Assembly (NCBI RefSeq): GCF_040954645.1
Contig: NC_092803.1
Coordinates: 120,016,961-120,080,960, forward strand
Length of the DNA: 64,000 nt
Reading direction: 5' to 3'
DNA from: Diabrotica undecimpunctata
Taxonomy: Eukaryota; Arthropoda; Insecta; Coleoptera; Chrysomelidae
Shown in pieces: positions 1 through 11,537 of this stretch. How positions within the stretch are numbered: the stretch's first letter is position 1; every line of letters starts with the position of its first letter. The position numbers were made by a program, and so were the translations under genes. The notes below the pieces were generated by a model, which was not told the DNA's origin, searched no databases, and worked only from the letters and a program-made list of their open reading frames with translations.

Positions 1-503
1 AGTAAAGCCAATTTTTTTTGGTGCTTAGCTAGAGTCGATCTTAAGATTCTACCTAACATGCTGTATCTTAATTATGAATTTCGTCGTCGTTCTACTTTGT
101 TCACTCTTCATTTTTTTACTTTCATAATATGTACCTAACTGGTAAGCTTATATTCCCTCAATCACCCAAGAAGTATTGTCTGTAGATTTATGTATAGGTA
201 TATCATATTACAATTGTCATTGTACATTTTAATTGATTATTAGTCCAGCACCTAGTGCCTCTTCACAATCTACAAATGTTTGAATTTAATCATAATGAAC
301 ATGGCAGATTTTAATATTTACAAATGATTTTTGAAAGCATAGCTTTCTTTCGTGAGCTGCGGACGGAGCGGCGGATGGCACAAACGTGTGAAAAAAAAAA
401 TAAAACCTTCTGTAACGACTGTAACGACAGATCGCGCGACCACACACTTCGCTCGACTAACCACTACGTGGAGTAGTAAACGCAGTCCCATGAGTGTTTA
501 TTA
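1..503. other. No recognised gene
   Basis: I recognise no coding region, RNA gene or transposon end here. About 355-495 is richer in G+C than its surroundings and directly precedes the A-rich satellite. No reading frame across it gives a recognisable protein. Confidence 0.5.
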
Positions 504-760
504 ATAAAATAAAATAAAACAAAATGAAACAAAATAAAACAAAATAAAATAAAACAAAATGAAACAAAATAAAATAAAACAAAATAAAACAAAATAAAAC
601 AAAATAAAATAAAATAAAATAAAATGAAACAAAATAAAACAAAATAAAATAAAACAAAATAAAATAAAAATAAAACAAAATAAAATAAAATAAAACAAAA
701 TAAAACAAAATAAAACAAAATAAAATAATATAAAATAAAATAAAAATAAATTAAATTAAA
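504..760. repeat. AAAAT/AAAAC pentanucleotide satellite
   Basis: About 255 bp consist almost only of the units AAAAT and AAAAC, with occasional AAAATG variants. Long minus-strand frames made of Phe, Tyr, Leu and Ile are an artefact of this composition and are not genes. A related TTTTA-rich tract lies at 28268-28447. Confidence 0.95.
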
Positions 761-1105
761 AACCATTGCTCCATGCTTAGACGATAAGAAAGCCCTTCTC
801 AGTCACTCTCGGAGTGTCACACCCCTTTTTTTGTTTTGTGCATTTTTATGCCCAGATTTTCATAATTAAAGTTTTAGACCTTGTAACTGAGGGTTTTGCT
901 TAACAAAGCAGTATAAAGTCATCACAGAAATACAAAAAAAAAGACAAAATTATAAAAAGGAGTTTAAACAGTGATAAAATTACGATTAGATGAATGAAAA
1001 GTAAATGGATCTAGCTGCATAAAAAACGGATACAGTATTGTTAGTAGGGCGGCAGAAATAGAGAGAATTAGAGATTAGCGTACATTATGTCGTACAGCTG
1101 GACCT
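761..1105. other. No recognised gene
   Basis: AT-rich spacer between the satellite and the R1-like relic. No recognisable reading frame or repeat end was found. Confidence 0.5.
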
Positions 1106-1109
1106 TAAG

Positions 1110-1920
1110 TGACTGAGCATATTAGCAAGTTTTTAAGACAGCTTGGTATTGGACGTAATGGACAAGCGCATGATGAATGTTGGAGGATTCCGAACAGGTA
1201 TTCGGAAACTGCTATGTTTGGTGGTGCATTGTGTGCTTCCTACTCTTGTATAGAACGCAGGCTTGGGCTGTCAAAAAGTATACCTTTAAAATTAGGGATC
1301 CATAGAAAAGCACTTCTAAGGGTATAAAGTGGCTACCGTCTTGTGTCAACGGATGCAGTGACTGTATTGCCTGGGATACAACCAATAGATGTGATAACTG
1401 AGGAGCACATAAATAATTGGAGATGAAAGGGTACAGGGGGAACCGAAAAGGTGAGCGAAATAGAGAAAGTGCTGGATGAGTGGCAAAAGAGACGGACGGA
1501 CGAGAGGGGGCAGACTGATTGGACTAATCATCTTATCACTACCCTTAAAACATGAATAGGTCGTATAAATAGAAAGATAAACTTTATCTAACTCAGGTAT
1601 TGTCGTGGCATTAAGTTTTGGTTACTATCGGATTTCTAAGGAGACTGATGTTTGTGTGCACAATTCCAAGAGGATACAAAGATACTTACTTCGAAGCATG
1701 CTCTGTTTGCATGCGAGGTTAAGATGATAGAAAGACATGAATTTGAGATGGTATTAGGTGAAAGGAGTACATAGGAGGGCCTGATTGAACTGATGCTCCA
1801 TTAGTGAGAACAATTAAAACCTTCAGAATGCCATGATTTCGAAAGCGATTAAAGAGAAAGAGAGACTGATAGACTTGATGCAGTACTATTACGCTTATTT
1901 TCCACCACAGTCTCCTCAGC
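1110..1920 (+). pseudogene. R1-like non-LTR retrotransposon, ORF2 C-terminal relic
   Basis: Translating across stops and shifts gives a run typical of the C-terminal end of R1-clade ORF2. The segment SGYRLVSTDAVTVLPGIQP (about 1327-1390) matches the region after the reverse transcriptase, where R1 proteins carry a STDAxxVLAGxxPxxLL pattern. It is followed by a WQKRRTD-type segment and a FYLTQVLS-like block (1570-1610) that in R1 precedes the CCHC-like finger. The family makes retrotransposition proteins (endonuclease plus reverse transcriptase). Only the tail survives here, with several stops. The segment near 1995-2030 (ACTGCTGAGCATAGGCCTC) resembles a phrase common in insect LINE 3' ends. 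The clade call is from recalled motifs, not a search. Confidence 0.6.
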
Positions 1921-3558
1921 AACTGAAGATTTTTAGTGGGTAGATATTTACATTACTGCAAATCTGAGGAATGGAAGGAAACGACTGGGAGGACATTTTT
2001 AGTCCACTGCTGAGCATAGGCCTCACGTAAATAATTCCATCGCATCTGAACTTGATCTCCTTTAATCCAGTAATATAAAAAAGTATGCAGATCTAATCAA
2101 CCCCAGAATTGAACAAGAACTCAAACGAGTTGGCGGACATTTATAAAAAATGGAAAATCTAGACATAAGATGGAATACTTGGCATAATTTTAGAACAATG
2201 ATTAAGAAGATTTCCATAGAGATCTTGGACTAAAGGACATTATCAAGTAAAAGATCATAAAGAAAGATATCGACAACGTATATTCTTATTAAATTAAAAA
2301 ACAAAGCAATGATTAATGTAATTGTACTATGCAACTAATGTGTGCATAATTATTAAAAAACAAGTTTTTATTAGTATATTGTAATAGTTAGTTTAAAGGT
2401 ATTCGGCTAGCGAAAAATACCCATTTGTATCTAACCAGCCTACAAAGACATTTCCATAAAAAATTCCTTCAATGGATATTTTCAAAATATGCATCACATG
2501 ACTATTCCGTTGATTATGATTACGCAATTCAATCATGTATCATTTAAGTATTTTTTTTTTAGAAATAAACGTACATTTATCTATTTTTACTGCATAGCAA
2601 ATTAAAAGTTATCATTAACTATTTGTTTAGATAGTAAAATTCCTCTGGAAAACACATACACCAGAATAGTAACAATGACGAAACAGCTAGCCTGTATATT
2701 TACTCCAAACATTAACTGTATATTAATAGAACAGAATTTTATCTCTGCGGGGCAAGTATTGTGCAAGAAACGAAATGCCATACAGCTTACGTAAAAAAAA
2801 TACAATGTTTTTCCAAGTAGTTTTAAAACTTAAAGTAAAAGTATATCATTATTTTTCGCATATAATCTTTTAATTGTTATGAAAGTTACATAAACTAATA
2901 CACAGCTTCACTTTTCAGCGTGTAGAAAATTCTTGTTAAAAAATTTATTGCATTGAAGTAACTCCATTGATTCGTATGTAATTTTAATATATTTCCCCAC
3001 TCTTTGAACCCCTTAACGGCCAATTTTTTTTTGAAATTTCAAAATTTTACTTATAAATAATTGAAACAATCGCGTTTTATAATTATGAGAATTAAGAATT
3101 GTCCAAACATTTATTTATAGGTGTTAGTATTATTTTTTATGTCGAAGTAGGTTAAATGTAAAATTTATCAAAAAGTTTCAATATTGTGTGTATGCTAATC
3201 AAATTACGGTACATGTGATGTTGAATTAACGATTATTCTTCTTCCAGTGCACTGGGTTATGGGCAGCGTCTGTTTACACTGGAAGGTGGATGTTTTACAC
3301 AAAACTGGAGTGTTTCTCGCATTGCGTTATACAAGACAGAGATATGTGTGTGCTAAATAAGCTTCGTCTCCCTTAATGAGAGATGTCTACAGGACCGTAC
3401 ATTAGTTTACGTATGTAAAACAGACACACAAGTTAATTAAAGGATTAAAATATGAAATAATAAATAATAAAATAATTAATACAAAAATAAAAATATGTGT
3501 AGAGGGACGTAACAATAATTATCAGAGTTAATATTGTTCTTGATATGGAAGCCTTCAT
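1921..3558. other. No recognised gene
   Basis: Apart from the probable LINE 3' phrase near 2000, nothing is recognised in this AT-rich stretch. A 12-bp palindrome (CCAGTGCACTGG) lies at 3245-3256. Small open frames, such as minus 2602-2805, show no family motif. Confidence 0.5.
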
Positions 3559-4142
3559 GAAATTGTTTTCTTCTTCTTCTTTTTAGACTTCTCTGGTCCA
3601 TGTTTGGACATAGGCCTCTCCCAACTCCTTCCATCGGTCTCTATCCTGAGCAACATATTTCCAATTTGTTCCGGCTATTCTTTTAATGTCATCAACCCAT
3701 CTCATCTGTGGTCTTCCTCTTGGTCGTTTACTTTCGTAAGGTCTCCAATGTTGTATTGTAGTATTCCAACGTTGGTCTTGTCTTTTTGTCTAGCAGTGTG
3801 GCCCGCGAAGCTCCATTTAAGTTTCTCAATTTTTGTTGTTATGTCCTCGACTTTTGTTTTGGATCTTACCCAGTCGTTCCTCTTTTTATCTGACAGTGGT
3901 GTACCTAACATTGCTCTTTCCATTGTTCTTTCTGTTGTGGCTAGTTTATTCATGTTTGCCTTGGTTAGGGTCCAGGTTTGACATCCGTATGTCATGATAG
4001 GAAGGATGTATTGGTTGAACACTTTGCTCCTCAAGTATTGGGGTATTTTGCGGTTCTTAAGTATCCAACTAAGTTCTCCAAATCCTGCCCATGCTAGTCT
4101 TGCTCTTCTAGTAATTTCCGAACAATTTCTAGAAATTGTTTT
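3559..4142 (-). mobile_element. LINE family B fragment, 5'-truncated, with 11-bp TSD
   Basis: The insert (3570-4131) encodes on the minus strand the last ~185 residues of a non-LTR retrotransposon polyprotein. It carries MTYGCQTWTL, ERAMLGTPLSDKKRN, KWSFAGH, then GRPQMRWVDDIKRIAG and GEAYVQTWTREV before the stop near 3584. The tail is a short GAA-rich run. The 11-bp GAAATTGTTTT occurs at both edges (3559-3569 and 4132-4142), as expected for target-primed reverse transcription. One frameshift near 3700 separates the two coding blocks. The RT domain itself is missing. The best recalled relatives are insect RTE-like endonuclease-reverse transcriptases; the clade is unproven. Confidence 0.85.
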
Positions 4143-4394
4143 ATATATTTGCATTTTTGAATTTTTACCCGTCCTATAAATAGATCACTGGGCGTTAGTG
4201 TTATCATAATAGCAAGTATGTATGAATGGGTTAAAAACAGTTATGGAAATTAACATTTTTATTTGCGTCTAATAAAAATAAATTTATGTTTTGTGATATT
4301 GTATAAACAAGTTTCACACAATGTTACAGTACATTTTCCACAATAATATAGGGAACTGCTACAGATCGACGAAAATCTAATAAAGTAATATTAG

Positions 4395-4868
4395 ACTTAC
4401 TTACTCTTTTTTAGAAAAGCCATGAATTTACTAATGTCATATCAATCAGTCGTATGAATATTGGCCCCAATGTCACTTCTTATCTCTGATTTTAGTGGCA
4501 TATTATCCAACAAACCAGTAATGTTGATCCATGCCTCCTATGAATTTACATATTATATACTTGCGATTAAGAAATACATGTTTTTCTTTGAGCTTGTGAT
4601 TCCATCTACTAGCTTGTGCGGTAGTTTCTATTTTATCAATATTAGATGCTGGAATAACATACTTATTATCGGTCCATTCGACAAAAAGTATTTCTCCGCT
4701 TACAACAAATCGAAAATCATACGATCCACGAGCTTTTTTAGCAAGAGTTTTTGTATCTTGTCTTCGCTAATTTATTCCTCGCTTTCTTTGTGTCCCTTTG
4801 CTAATCTATTTTCCCGCAAGGTTCCTGTTGCTCGGTATTTACATTTTTGTAAATAAAATAATAAATCT
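4395..4868 (-). pseudogene. piggyBac-type transposase relic (C-terminal half)
   Basis: The minus strand, read through two shifts and several stops, gives YRATGTLRENR, then KKARGSYDFRFVVSGEIL, FVEWTDNKYVIPASNI and CKFIGGMDQHYW followed by TKIRDKK. This order (ATGTxRENR, RGSYD, WxDN, GGxDxHD, YxTKIRGKKW) matches the second half of piggyBac transposases. The GGxD aspartate, which is the third catalytic position in that family, is kept. The N-terminal half and ends were not found. A plus-strand open frame of 131 codons at 4461-4856 is its antisense shadow. Confidence 0.75.
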
Positions 4869-5495
4869 CTGCTGGTAAATAAATTACTAAAAGGGCGGAA
4901 AAAATAATCCAATTTTCAGTGATTTATAATAGGACGCTGGCCTATAATGAATTAATTAAAACCGCGAATTGAATTTGTTATTTTTATTATTTTATGTTTT
5001 TAAACGATTTCCATACAACTTCTGTGTTATATCAACTGTTTGTAAGATTCCCACAAAAATAAAAAATAAATTAAACATAGGTACTGGAGTTTTAATGATT
5101 ACTTTCTATTATATTCATGGAACAAACACAATTAACGAAACCGAAATGTCAATGCCAAAAATTAATGTGATTTACTTACACGATATCAGAATCATAGATA
5201 AGAGCTTAGACAAGGAAAGAGAGAGGACAGGTAACATTTATTTAATAAACCTTCGAAAAGTGAAGCCAGTTTCGATGTGAACGCCATGTTTGGTGCCTGT
5301 ACGTTGCCCATTACTACCTCTCGCAGGGTTATCAGGCCTACTGATTTTTCAGTAGATCTACTGATTGCAACTTAAATTTACTGGTTTACTGAAACACTAT
5401 ATCGATCTACTAAAAAATATGTAATGACAAAATCATGTTCAAAAAGTGATCACTATGTCAGTGTTCAATTATAAATTTTGAAAAAATCTATTTAT

Positions 5496-5497
<2 letters not shown>
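4869..5497. other. No recognised gene
   Basis: Contains a 103-codon plus frame (4969-5280) without any family motif that I recognise. No repeat ends were seen. Confidence 0.4.

Positions 5498-5560
<63 letters not shown>
5498..5560. repeat. (TA)n microsatellite
   Basis: About 31 perfect TA units, ending exactly at a short GC-rich hairpin. Confidence 0.95.
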
Positions 5561-5562
<2 letters not shown>

Positions 5563-5581
5563 GGCACCTTTCTGGTGCCGG
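5561..5581. other. GC-rich hairpin abutting the TA tract
   Basis: CCGGCACC and GGTGCCGG form a perfect 8-bp stem around a five-base loop, immediately after the (TA)n tract. Such a hairpin plus TA tail could mark the end of a transposon copy. No partner end was found. Confidence 0.8.
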
Positions 5582-6189
5582 TTTGGCTTCAGTAAATTCC
5601 ATACGATTACGCGTCCCTTCTCTTTCCTCGTCTAAAAATAAGAGGGTTAGGTTATCATAATTGTTCGTCGCATTCAAATTTGACAGAACTTTTAAATCTC
5701 AGTCAAAGTGCGTATTTTATGTTAAGAAATGTCAAAACGACAAAGACTAGGAATAACCTTCAGACAAGATGTAAGGGAGGTCTCTAATGAAAATAAAGAC
5801 AATAATGACAATAAAAACGCTGATAAGCACAAGAAGAAACATTTTTCCTAGAAGCCCTCAACACAGATCAAATGCGTTTATAACAAGCCGATGTTATTCT
5901 TATATGCGATATTTAATTGTTGTCCATGCCAAGACATGGATGTTCGGAAAATGTTTTTTCGGATAATCGAACTGTATTGATAGAGTTACAAATTTATCCA
6001 CGGGTGAATGAAAGTCATATTTACATACCTACATATGTATTTAGATGTTTAATGACAAATAGAAATTAAACAAAAAAGTGCAGTCTTTGCAACAAAACAT
6101 TCTAGGTACAATATTGACGAAAATTGAAATTTTTTTTAATTACTAACCCTTAAAAAAATGTAAAAAATCTTCAGTTCTCGCCTGCCGAA
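5582..6189. other. No recognised gene
   Basis: No coding motif or repeat end recognised. Confidence 0.4.
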
Positions 6190-6840
6190 GGAAGTCTACC
6201 CGTTTACGAGCGGCTAGGTCACATTGTTTTTTGAGGACAGATCTTTTTCATTGCAACATCGAGAAGTTGAGGCGTTATCAAGAAGCAATAACGTTTCCTC
6301 TCTTTTACCATATTTTAATTGATGGGCTTTAACAGAAGATATAAAAGTTACTATAAACCATTTCATGAAAATTGTACTATCCAACCAAGTACTCTTTTGC
6401 GAAGTGTAAATGATAGCCGCCACAGACATATTAACGTGTGTAGAACAACGTGGTTTCTAGCTTTTACCAATGACATGCATGAACAATCAGTTGCTGCACA
6501 TCGCATTAGCACAAGCTAAGGCAGTGATACGATCCTTGCTTATTTTAGACTCAGGTGCTGCTAATTCACGACGTGTCGCAAGAGTTTTTTATGGCAAAGC
6601 TTTCCAATTGAGCCCAGTTTCGTCTACATTGTAAACGTTTTGGAGACGGCGTAATTTTTTTTCCTTCAGTAACTCCCTTAATTAAATTTAGAATTAATCT
6701 GCTGTTAATGAATCAGCAGTTTTTATCCTTGTATTTGAAGCTCATGAATGCCATGTCTTGACTAAAATCGTTTTAACCAGCCTGTGCTTGCTTGAAAATT
6801 TGACAGCTCTCCGGATTTTTCCCAATCAGATTATAAATAG
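6190..6840 (-). pseudogene. pogo/Tigger-type transposase relic
   Basis: The minus strand carries, in order, an RHGIHELQIQG-like block (about 6730-6770) typical of the end of the CENP-B-type DNA-binding region, then VYNVDETGLNWKALP (about 6595-6640), the central FIDS-like block MKWF (about 6360) and LLLLDNAST (about 6270-6290). The spacing and the two aspartates in VDET and LLDNA match the DDE/D domain of pogo-family transposases, which cut and paste DNA in the nucleus. Several frameshifts and stops make it non-functional. The plus-strand frames here are shadows. The relic stops within a few bases of the palindrome that starts at 6849. Confidence 0.75.
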
Positions 6841-6848
6841 ATTCTCAG

Positions 6849-7060
6849 AACAGAATGACGGTATTAGATTTTTGTTTTGATACAGTGCAGCAACAACCGT
6901 TGATACGTATTTCGACCTCCTTAAGTCTCTTCAGAACGGTATAGTCACTGCTCTAGAGCAGTGACTATACCGTTCTGAAGAGACTTAAGGAGGTCGAAAT
7001 ACGTATCAACGGTTGTTGCTGCACTGTATCAAAACAAAAATCTAATACCGTCATTCTGTT
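6849..7060. repeat. 212-bp perfect spacerless palindrome
   Basis: The 106 bases 6849-6954 are followed immediately by their exact reverse complement, 6955-7060, with CTCTAGAG at the centre and no loop. I compared the two arms base by base and saw no mismatch. Each arm includes GATACGTATTTCGACCTCC and GAACGGTATAGTCACTGC. No reading frame of note crosses it. It could be a foldback element, a double-ended replication or repair product, or an assembly or library artefact. Confidence 0.95.
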
Positions 7061-7269
7061 TTGTTATTTACTTCGTTGGAAGTACGAGAAACTGAATTCA
7101 CTACGAATTTTGACTAGGATGAACGGCTTGTGGAATGCAATTTTAGATTCCCTTGCCGAGTAATTCATCCAGCTGTTTGTTTCGCAAATTTTAGGAAACA
7201 CAGTGGTTAAGATTTGAATTCGGTTTCGCTAAGTAGAAATCGTTTGATTTCTCTTTTTGTTAGATTCTC

Positions 7270-7755
7270 AGAAATCTTAGACTTCTAACAGAGAACCACA
7301 TTGATATACTAGTAGAATTATTCAATGAAATTTACTACACCGGGGAAATTCCGAATGAATGGCTAATATCTAAGTTTATTCCAATACCCAGAAAACCCAA
7401 CGCAATGATAATGTGAAGAATATAGAACGATGAACTTGATGAACTATGTTTTAAAAGTCTTCTTGCGAGAGATACATGAAAGTGTCTACAAAAAACTAGA
7501 AGATAGAATAACAAAAAACCAACTGAGATTTAGAAAAGGTTTTAGACCAACAAAAATTTAAAGAGACACCTATAAGAAGAGAAGAACGACAAGAATGTGT
7601 ACTATTCTCTCTACTTTTCAATATGGGTTCAAAGGAGATGTTTAAAAAGGTACTAGAAGACATCAATGATGGCATATCAATCAACGGAACACTAGTGAAT
7701 AATCTCAGATATGCAAACGATTCAATACTCCTGCGGACAGCGGGGGCTGCAAATT
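7270..7755 (+). pseudogene. LINE reverse-transcriptase relic, family A-like
   Basis: The first part reads ILVELFNEIYYTGEIPNEW and KFIPIPRKPNA, matching the finger region of non-LTR reverse transcriptases. After shifts it gives NQLRFRKGFRPTK, then jumps over a deletion to INGTLVNNLRYANDS. In the last block the usual YADD catalytic motif is YAND, so the second aspartate is lost. Stops and the deletion of most of the palm leave only a fossil. Confidence 0.7.
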
Positions 7756-7949
7756 TTGATTGATCGCACTACGCACTACTGCGAGAAGTCAGGTTAACAG
7801 TCTGAGGTCTGCTCTATCATAAAATAAATTATAAGGTCAGGTTAACTACGGTTGTAGGCATCGGGTTACCTTGCCTGAGCCCACAGCGTACTGCAAATTG
7901 CCTGTTACCACTTGTATCGTAATAACGTCACATATTTGTTATTTTTTTT

Positions 7950-8127
7950 TTAAATAATTAGTTTATTGGGTAAAACCAGGGGTAATAATAGACGGTTGAA
8001 GCGTAGCACTGGCCATGTTACCTTCCTTGTATACCGTAGGCCCTAGATATAGCAGACTACCCTGCTATACTCCCAAAGCCGCGACAGCGGTATAAAACGG
8101 GAGACTATTATTATTATTATTATTATA
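7950..8127 (+). repeat. Probable retroposon 3' tail with (ATT)n
   Basis: A G+C-richer segment (about 7980-8103) with the self-complementary phrases TATAGCAGACTACCCTGCTATA and CGCGACAGCG runs directly into a plus-strand (TTA)n tail at 8104-8127. A unique body plus simple-sequence tail is the usual shape of a LINE or SINE 3' end. I cannot name the family. Confidence 0.45.
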
Positions 8128-8329
8128 ATTAGTTTATTTCACTTTTTGTTGATTTTTTTTTATTTGCTAACTTTCTGTTTTGTTTTACTATTTTTCTTCT
8201 AAAAATAGTTGGCGCTCAACTCTTCTACCAACTAAATACTCTTTATTCTTTAATCTTTATTCTTCAATTTTAATTGCCACTTGTTCTAACTGTTCTAAGG
8301 ACTACTTGTGCTAACAACACAAAGTTTTA

Positions 8330-8545
8330 AGTAGCTCTTGTTCTCCACTCTTTAATATCTCTACCGAGATGCCATTTTCTACAGCGGTTTTGATGTTGTT
8401 TAATTTTTGTAATACTTTCCCTATTTCCTGATCAGTGAGTTCTTTAATTAGCACTCATCAATCTCGTGTAGTAATTCTAATGAAGGTGCTTAAGGTTCTT
8501 CTTTACTTTCCTGCGAGTTCAGTATCTCCCCAAAATACTAAATTT
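8330..8545 (-). pseudogene. LINE RT N-terminal relic (RTE-like)
   Basis: The minus strand reads ELTDQEIGKVLQKLNNIKTA then ENGISVEILKSGEQELLKTL. This fits the start of RTE-type reverse transcriptases, where LKNNKAxGEDGIPxELLK is conserved. It then decays into stops. The upstream part (8480-8545) gives an acidic ESKEEP-rich linker as expected. No catalytic motif remains. Confidence 0.6.
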
Positions 8546-10145
8546 TTCATGAATTAATTATAAATTAAAAATATTTTTTTTTCTTGAGTGAGTTTATTTC
8601 CTATATCTCAACTATATCAGTCTAATCTCGATTTCATTCAAGTGTTAAATAAATCCTATTTTTGAGTTTATGTTTCAGTCTATTTGAACATGACTGTTTT
8701 TACTATAAATTGTTTTCCTTGATATTAGTTTATTGGCCGTTCCTGAATCACGATCAAAGTATGCAACGCTGCCTGTGTGCTGGCTATCTGCCAAATTTCA
8801 AAAATATATTTTAACATCGTCCCACAATTTCGTGTAGGTACAGATTTATGTATTTTAAGACATAACAGTAACAATATAAAAAAGTTTTTAAGGAAATTAT
8901 CTTTGTGGGAGTATATAAAGAGGTTTCATTTCAGAATATGTTTGTCGTTTAAATATTTTATAAACCTGAAATAATGGAAATAAAACGATTAGATGTAAAA
9001 AATGGACGAGACAAGAGACAAAACTAGCATAATATCAGAAGCAGAAGCACAATCCACAAAGGGTGGAAAATAAGACTCGATCATGCTTAATTAAAATTTC
9101 TGCTTTGTAAGTTTCATTACGTCATAATTGTTTGTTTTCCGTGATTATCATTATTTTACAATTAATAAATCCATTAAAATAGTTTCTAGAAACGGCGTAT
9201 CACTATAAAATATGCAAATATTAAAAATCACAGTAATAAAATATTTTTCTTCATGCTATTTACATTACTTGGCTATTCTTTGGCAGCTGTGCTTTTAATT
9301 TTCAACAGACCATATTTTATTTTCATACACCTCTTGACCTTATTTTATTTTAGTATCAAATTGAGAAAACAAAAACTTTAACCTGTTTCTTTATCAATTT
9401 AAATGGAAGTATATAATATAACCATTTATGATAATATATTCCATAAGTAGTATAAACTATATAAATATAGTGATGGCCTTTAAAATACATCAACCTGTCA
9501 GATATAACAACGAATCAACGAAATACTAGAACTGTAGAACAATGGAAACAATTAGAGTACCAATAAAAAAACTCCAGAGGTTACACTTCAAGAAAGAGCC
9601 AGAAAAGGGTGAAAAGATACCTAAACTTAGAAAACGAAACACTAAACTGACGAAGAATTAATACAAACAAGATTAAAGTAAGAGGACACCCTCTAATAGT
9701 GATACTTTAGTCCTGAAATAAGAGATTCAGACTACTAAAGACATCCACACGAGAAATACTGAAGAAAAATAACTTAAGTAAATAAGTAATTATTATAGTC
9801 TAAAAATATTCAAAAAGATGTATTCAATCTATATAAACCCAAAATCCAAAACATTCTGCCTGTTATAACATTCTCTGGAAACAGTGATCTTATCCAAAAA
9901 AATGAAGAATGGAACTGAGACAAGGACAAACATCCGTTATCTATGAGAAACACAAGTATTAAAAACGAAGAAATGAGAGAAACAATTTCGTAGGATAATT
10001 ACAGAAATAACGAATGAACAAAAAACCTTGTTAATAGTTTGGTTTAAGCTAACCTAATCTTCTCTTAATACACATAGATATAATTTCAATTTTTTACAAA
10101 AGTCGGTTTTATAGGTCTCTAACTATTAAAACGACATGTTTTTTT
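8546..10145. other. No recognised gene
   Basis: AT-rich. A strand-biased, A-rich part at 9530-10060 could be an old LINE, but I could not match any motif. The 65-codon frame at 8777-8974 is unrecognised. Confidence 0.4.
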
Positions 10146-10149
10146 TTTA

Positions 10150-10560
10150 ATTATTGTTTATTATCAAAATAATCTCCATTGGCGGCGATACAATCATTCC
10201 AACGCTTTTCTAATTTCTCGATACCGCCCTTTGGAAAACGATTTATCTTTGCCGTAAAAATAGGCTTCAGTTTCAGCGATTACTTCCTCATCGGAGCGAT
10301 ATCTCTTGCCACTGAGCATTTTTTAGATCTGAAAAAAGGTTGTAGTCACTGGAGGCCAGATCTGGTATATACGGTGGATGCTTAAGCAATCCGAACGCCA
10401 ATTCGTGTATTTTTGTCATCGTTTTCATCGACCAGTGACAAAGTGCATTTTTTCGAGAACTTGTATTGAAAAGTGAACTTGCCGGCCAAGTATAACTGAC
10501 TCGTTTGGAAACTGGTACACAAGTCGACTTTCTCGTGCAGGAGCTGATACGAAAATGAAA
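10150..10560 (-). pseudogene. mariner-type transposase relic (C-terminal)
   Basis: Read on the minus strand with shifts, this gives KHPPYIPDLASSDYNLFSDL (near 10340-10380), then GKRYRSDEEVIAETEAYF and an IRKALE-like end followed by a W-rich tail. This matches mariner C-termini, where YSPDLAPSDYxLF contains the third catalytic aspartate and is followed by EEVIxAVxAYF. The aspartate is present. The rest is decayed and the first two catalytic blocks were not found. Confidence 0.7.
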
Positions 10561-11537
10561 TAGTCTCGGGTTAGTTAGATAGTTAGGCTCAGATGGCTGT
10601 GAAGGAGGAGAATTTCGGATGTATTCGAGAATAGGCCTAAATACGGGTTACGCATAGGGAATCATTTCGAATCAACGAGACTTTTTTTTAGAAACTTAAC
10701 ATTTAGGGACACACCAGTATATAATGTGAAAGGCTTTAGGAAGTGCGTGTTTCCCAAATTGACAAAACTCAAATAATTCATTAAAAAAATTCTTGGAAGA
10801 TAAGGGCCTTAAGAATACAATGCGGTGCCACTTTCGGTAATTAAGAAGCTGATGCATGACGAGTCCCTTGGGTTTGTTAGCCATGGGCGTGGCAAACAAA
10901 ATTTGGGAGGAAATAATTAGGGGAAATTGTGAGATACTTTGAATATGCTTCAACACAAAAATAAATACTTTTTATTATTCTTCTAAGGAAGGTGACAGAC
11001 GAGGTCCTCCGATCACAATCGATTCTGGTCTTAAAAGACCCGGGACGTAATTATTTCAAGTTAGTGTAAAAATCTGATTCTTTGATCCGGATCTATTGTG
11101 AATGACCCATCTCTAACCTCGAATACTTAGACAAGAATCTAGAAAATAAATTTTCCAAGAGAAAAGAACTTCACACATCGTCCATCCTACTACAACTATG
11201 TTGTGATGAATTCCGGAACGACTATATATACACTCCTTTGAATCAATTCTTCTTGGGTACCCTACCACAGGTTTCCTTGTAGGTTTTCCTACTCAGGACA
11301 TGCGGAGATTCGTTTTACGGTTCCCCGATATAATTGGAGGGCCATAGATGTCATTTCATTTAGGTGATAATAGCCACTATCCCTTCAACCTTTAAATAGA
11401 ACCTTAAATAAGAACAACAACTATAAAGCACCATTCTTAATCAAGCAAATATAAACAAATAACTGAAATTGGTGAACAAATATAAATATTTAAATAAAAT
11501 AGACGGTTTAAGTTTGATTTTGTTACAGCGTACCACC
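10561..11537. other. No recognised gene
   Basis: Includes an 86-codon minus frame (10696-10956) with no family motif and a moderately G+C-rich stretch at 10980-11350. Nothing was identified. Confidence 0.4.

Noticed and set aside
457..766. Long minus-strand frames rich in Phe, Tyr and Leu
   Set aside because: They are translations of an AAAAT/AAAAC satellite and have no gene-like composition.
3604..3981. 125-codon plus-strand frame with hydrophobic segments, looking like a membrane protein
   Set aside because: It is antisense to a LINE family B C-terminus with TSDs; the hydrophobic look comes from reverse reading of Lys/Arg-rich codons.
4461..4856. 131-codon plus-strand frame
   Set aside because: The opposite strand decodes to piggyBac transposase blocks, so this is a shadow.
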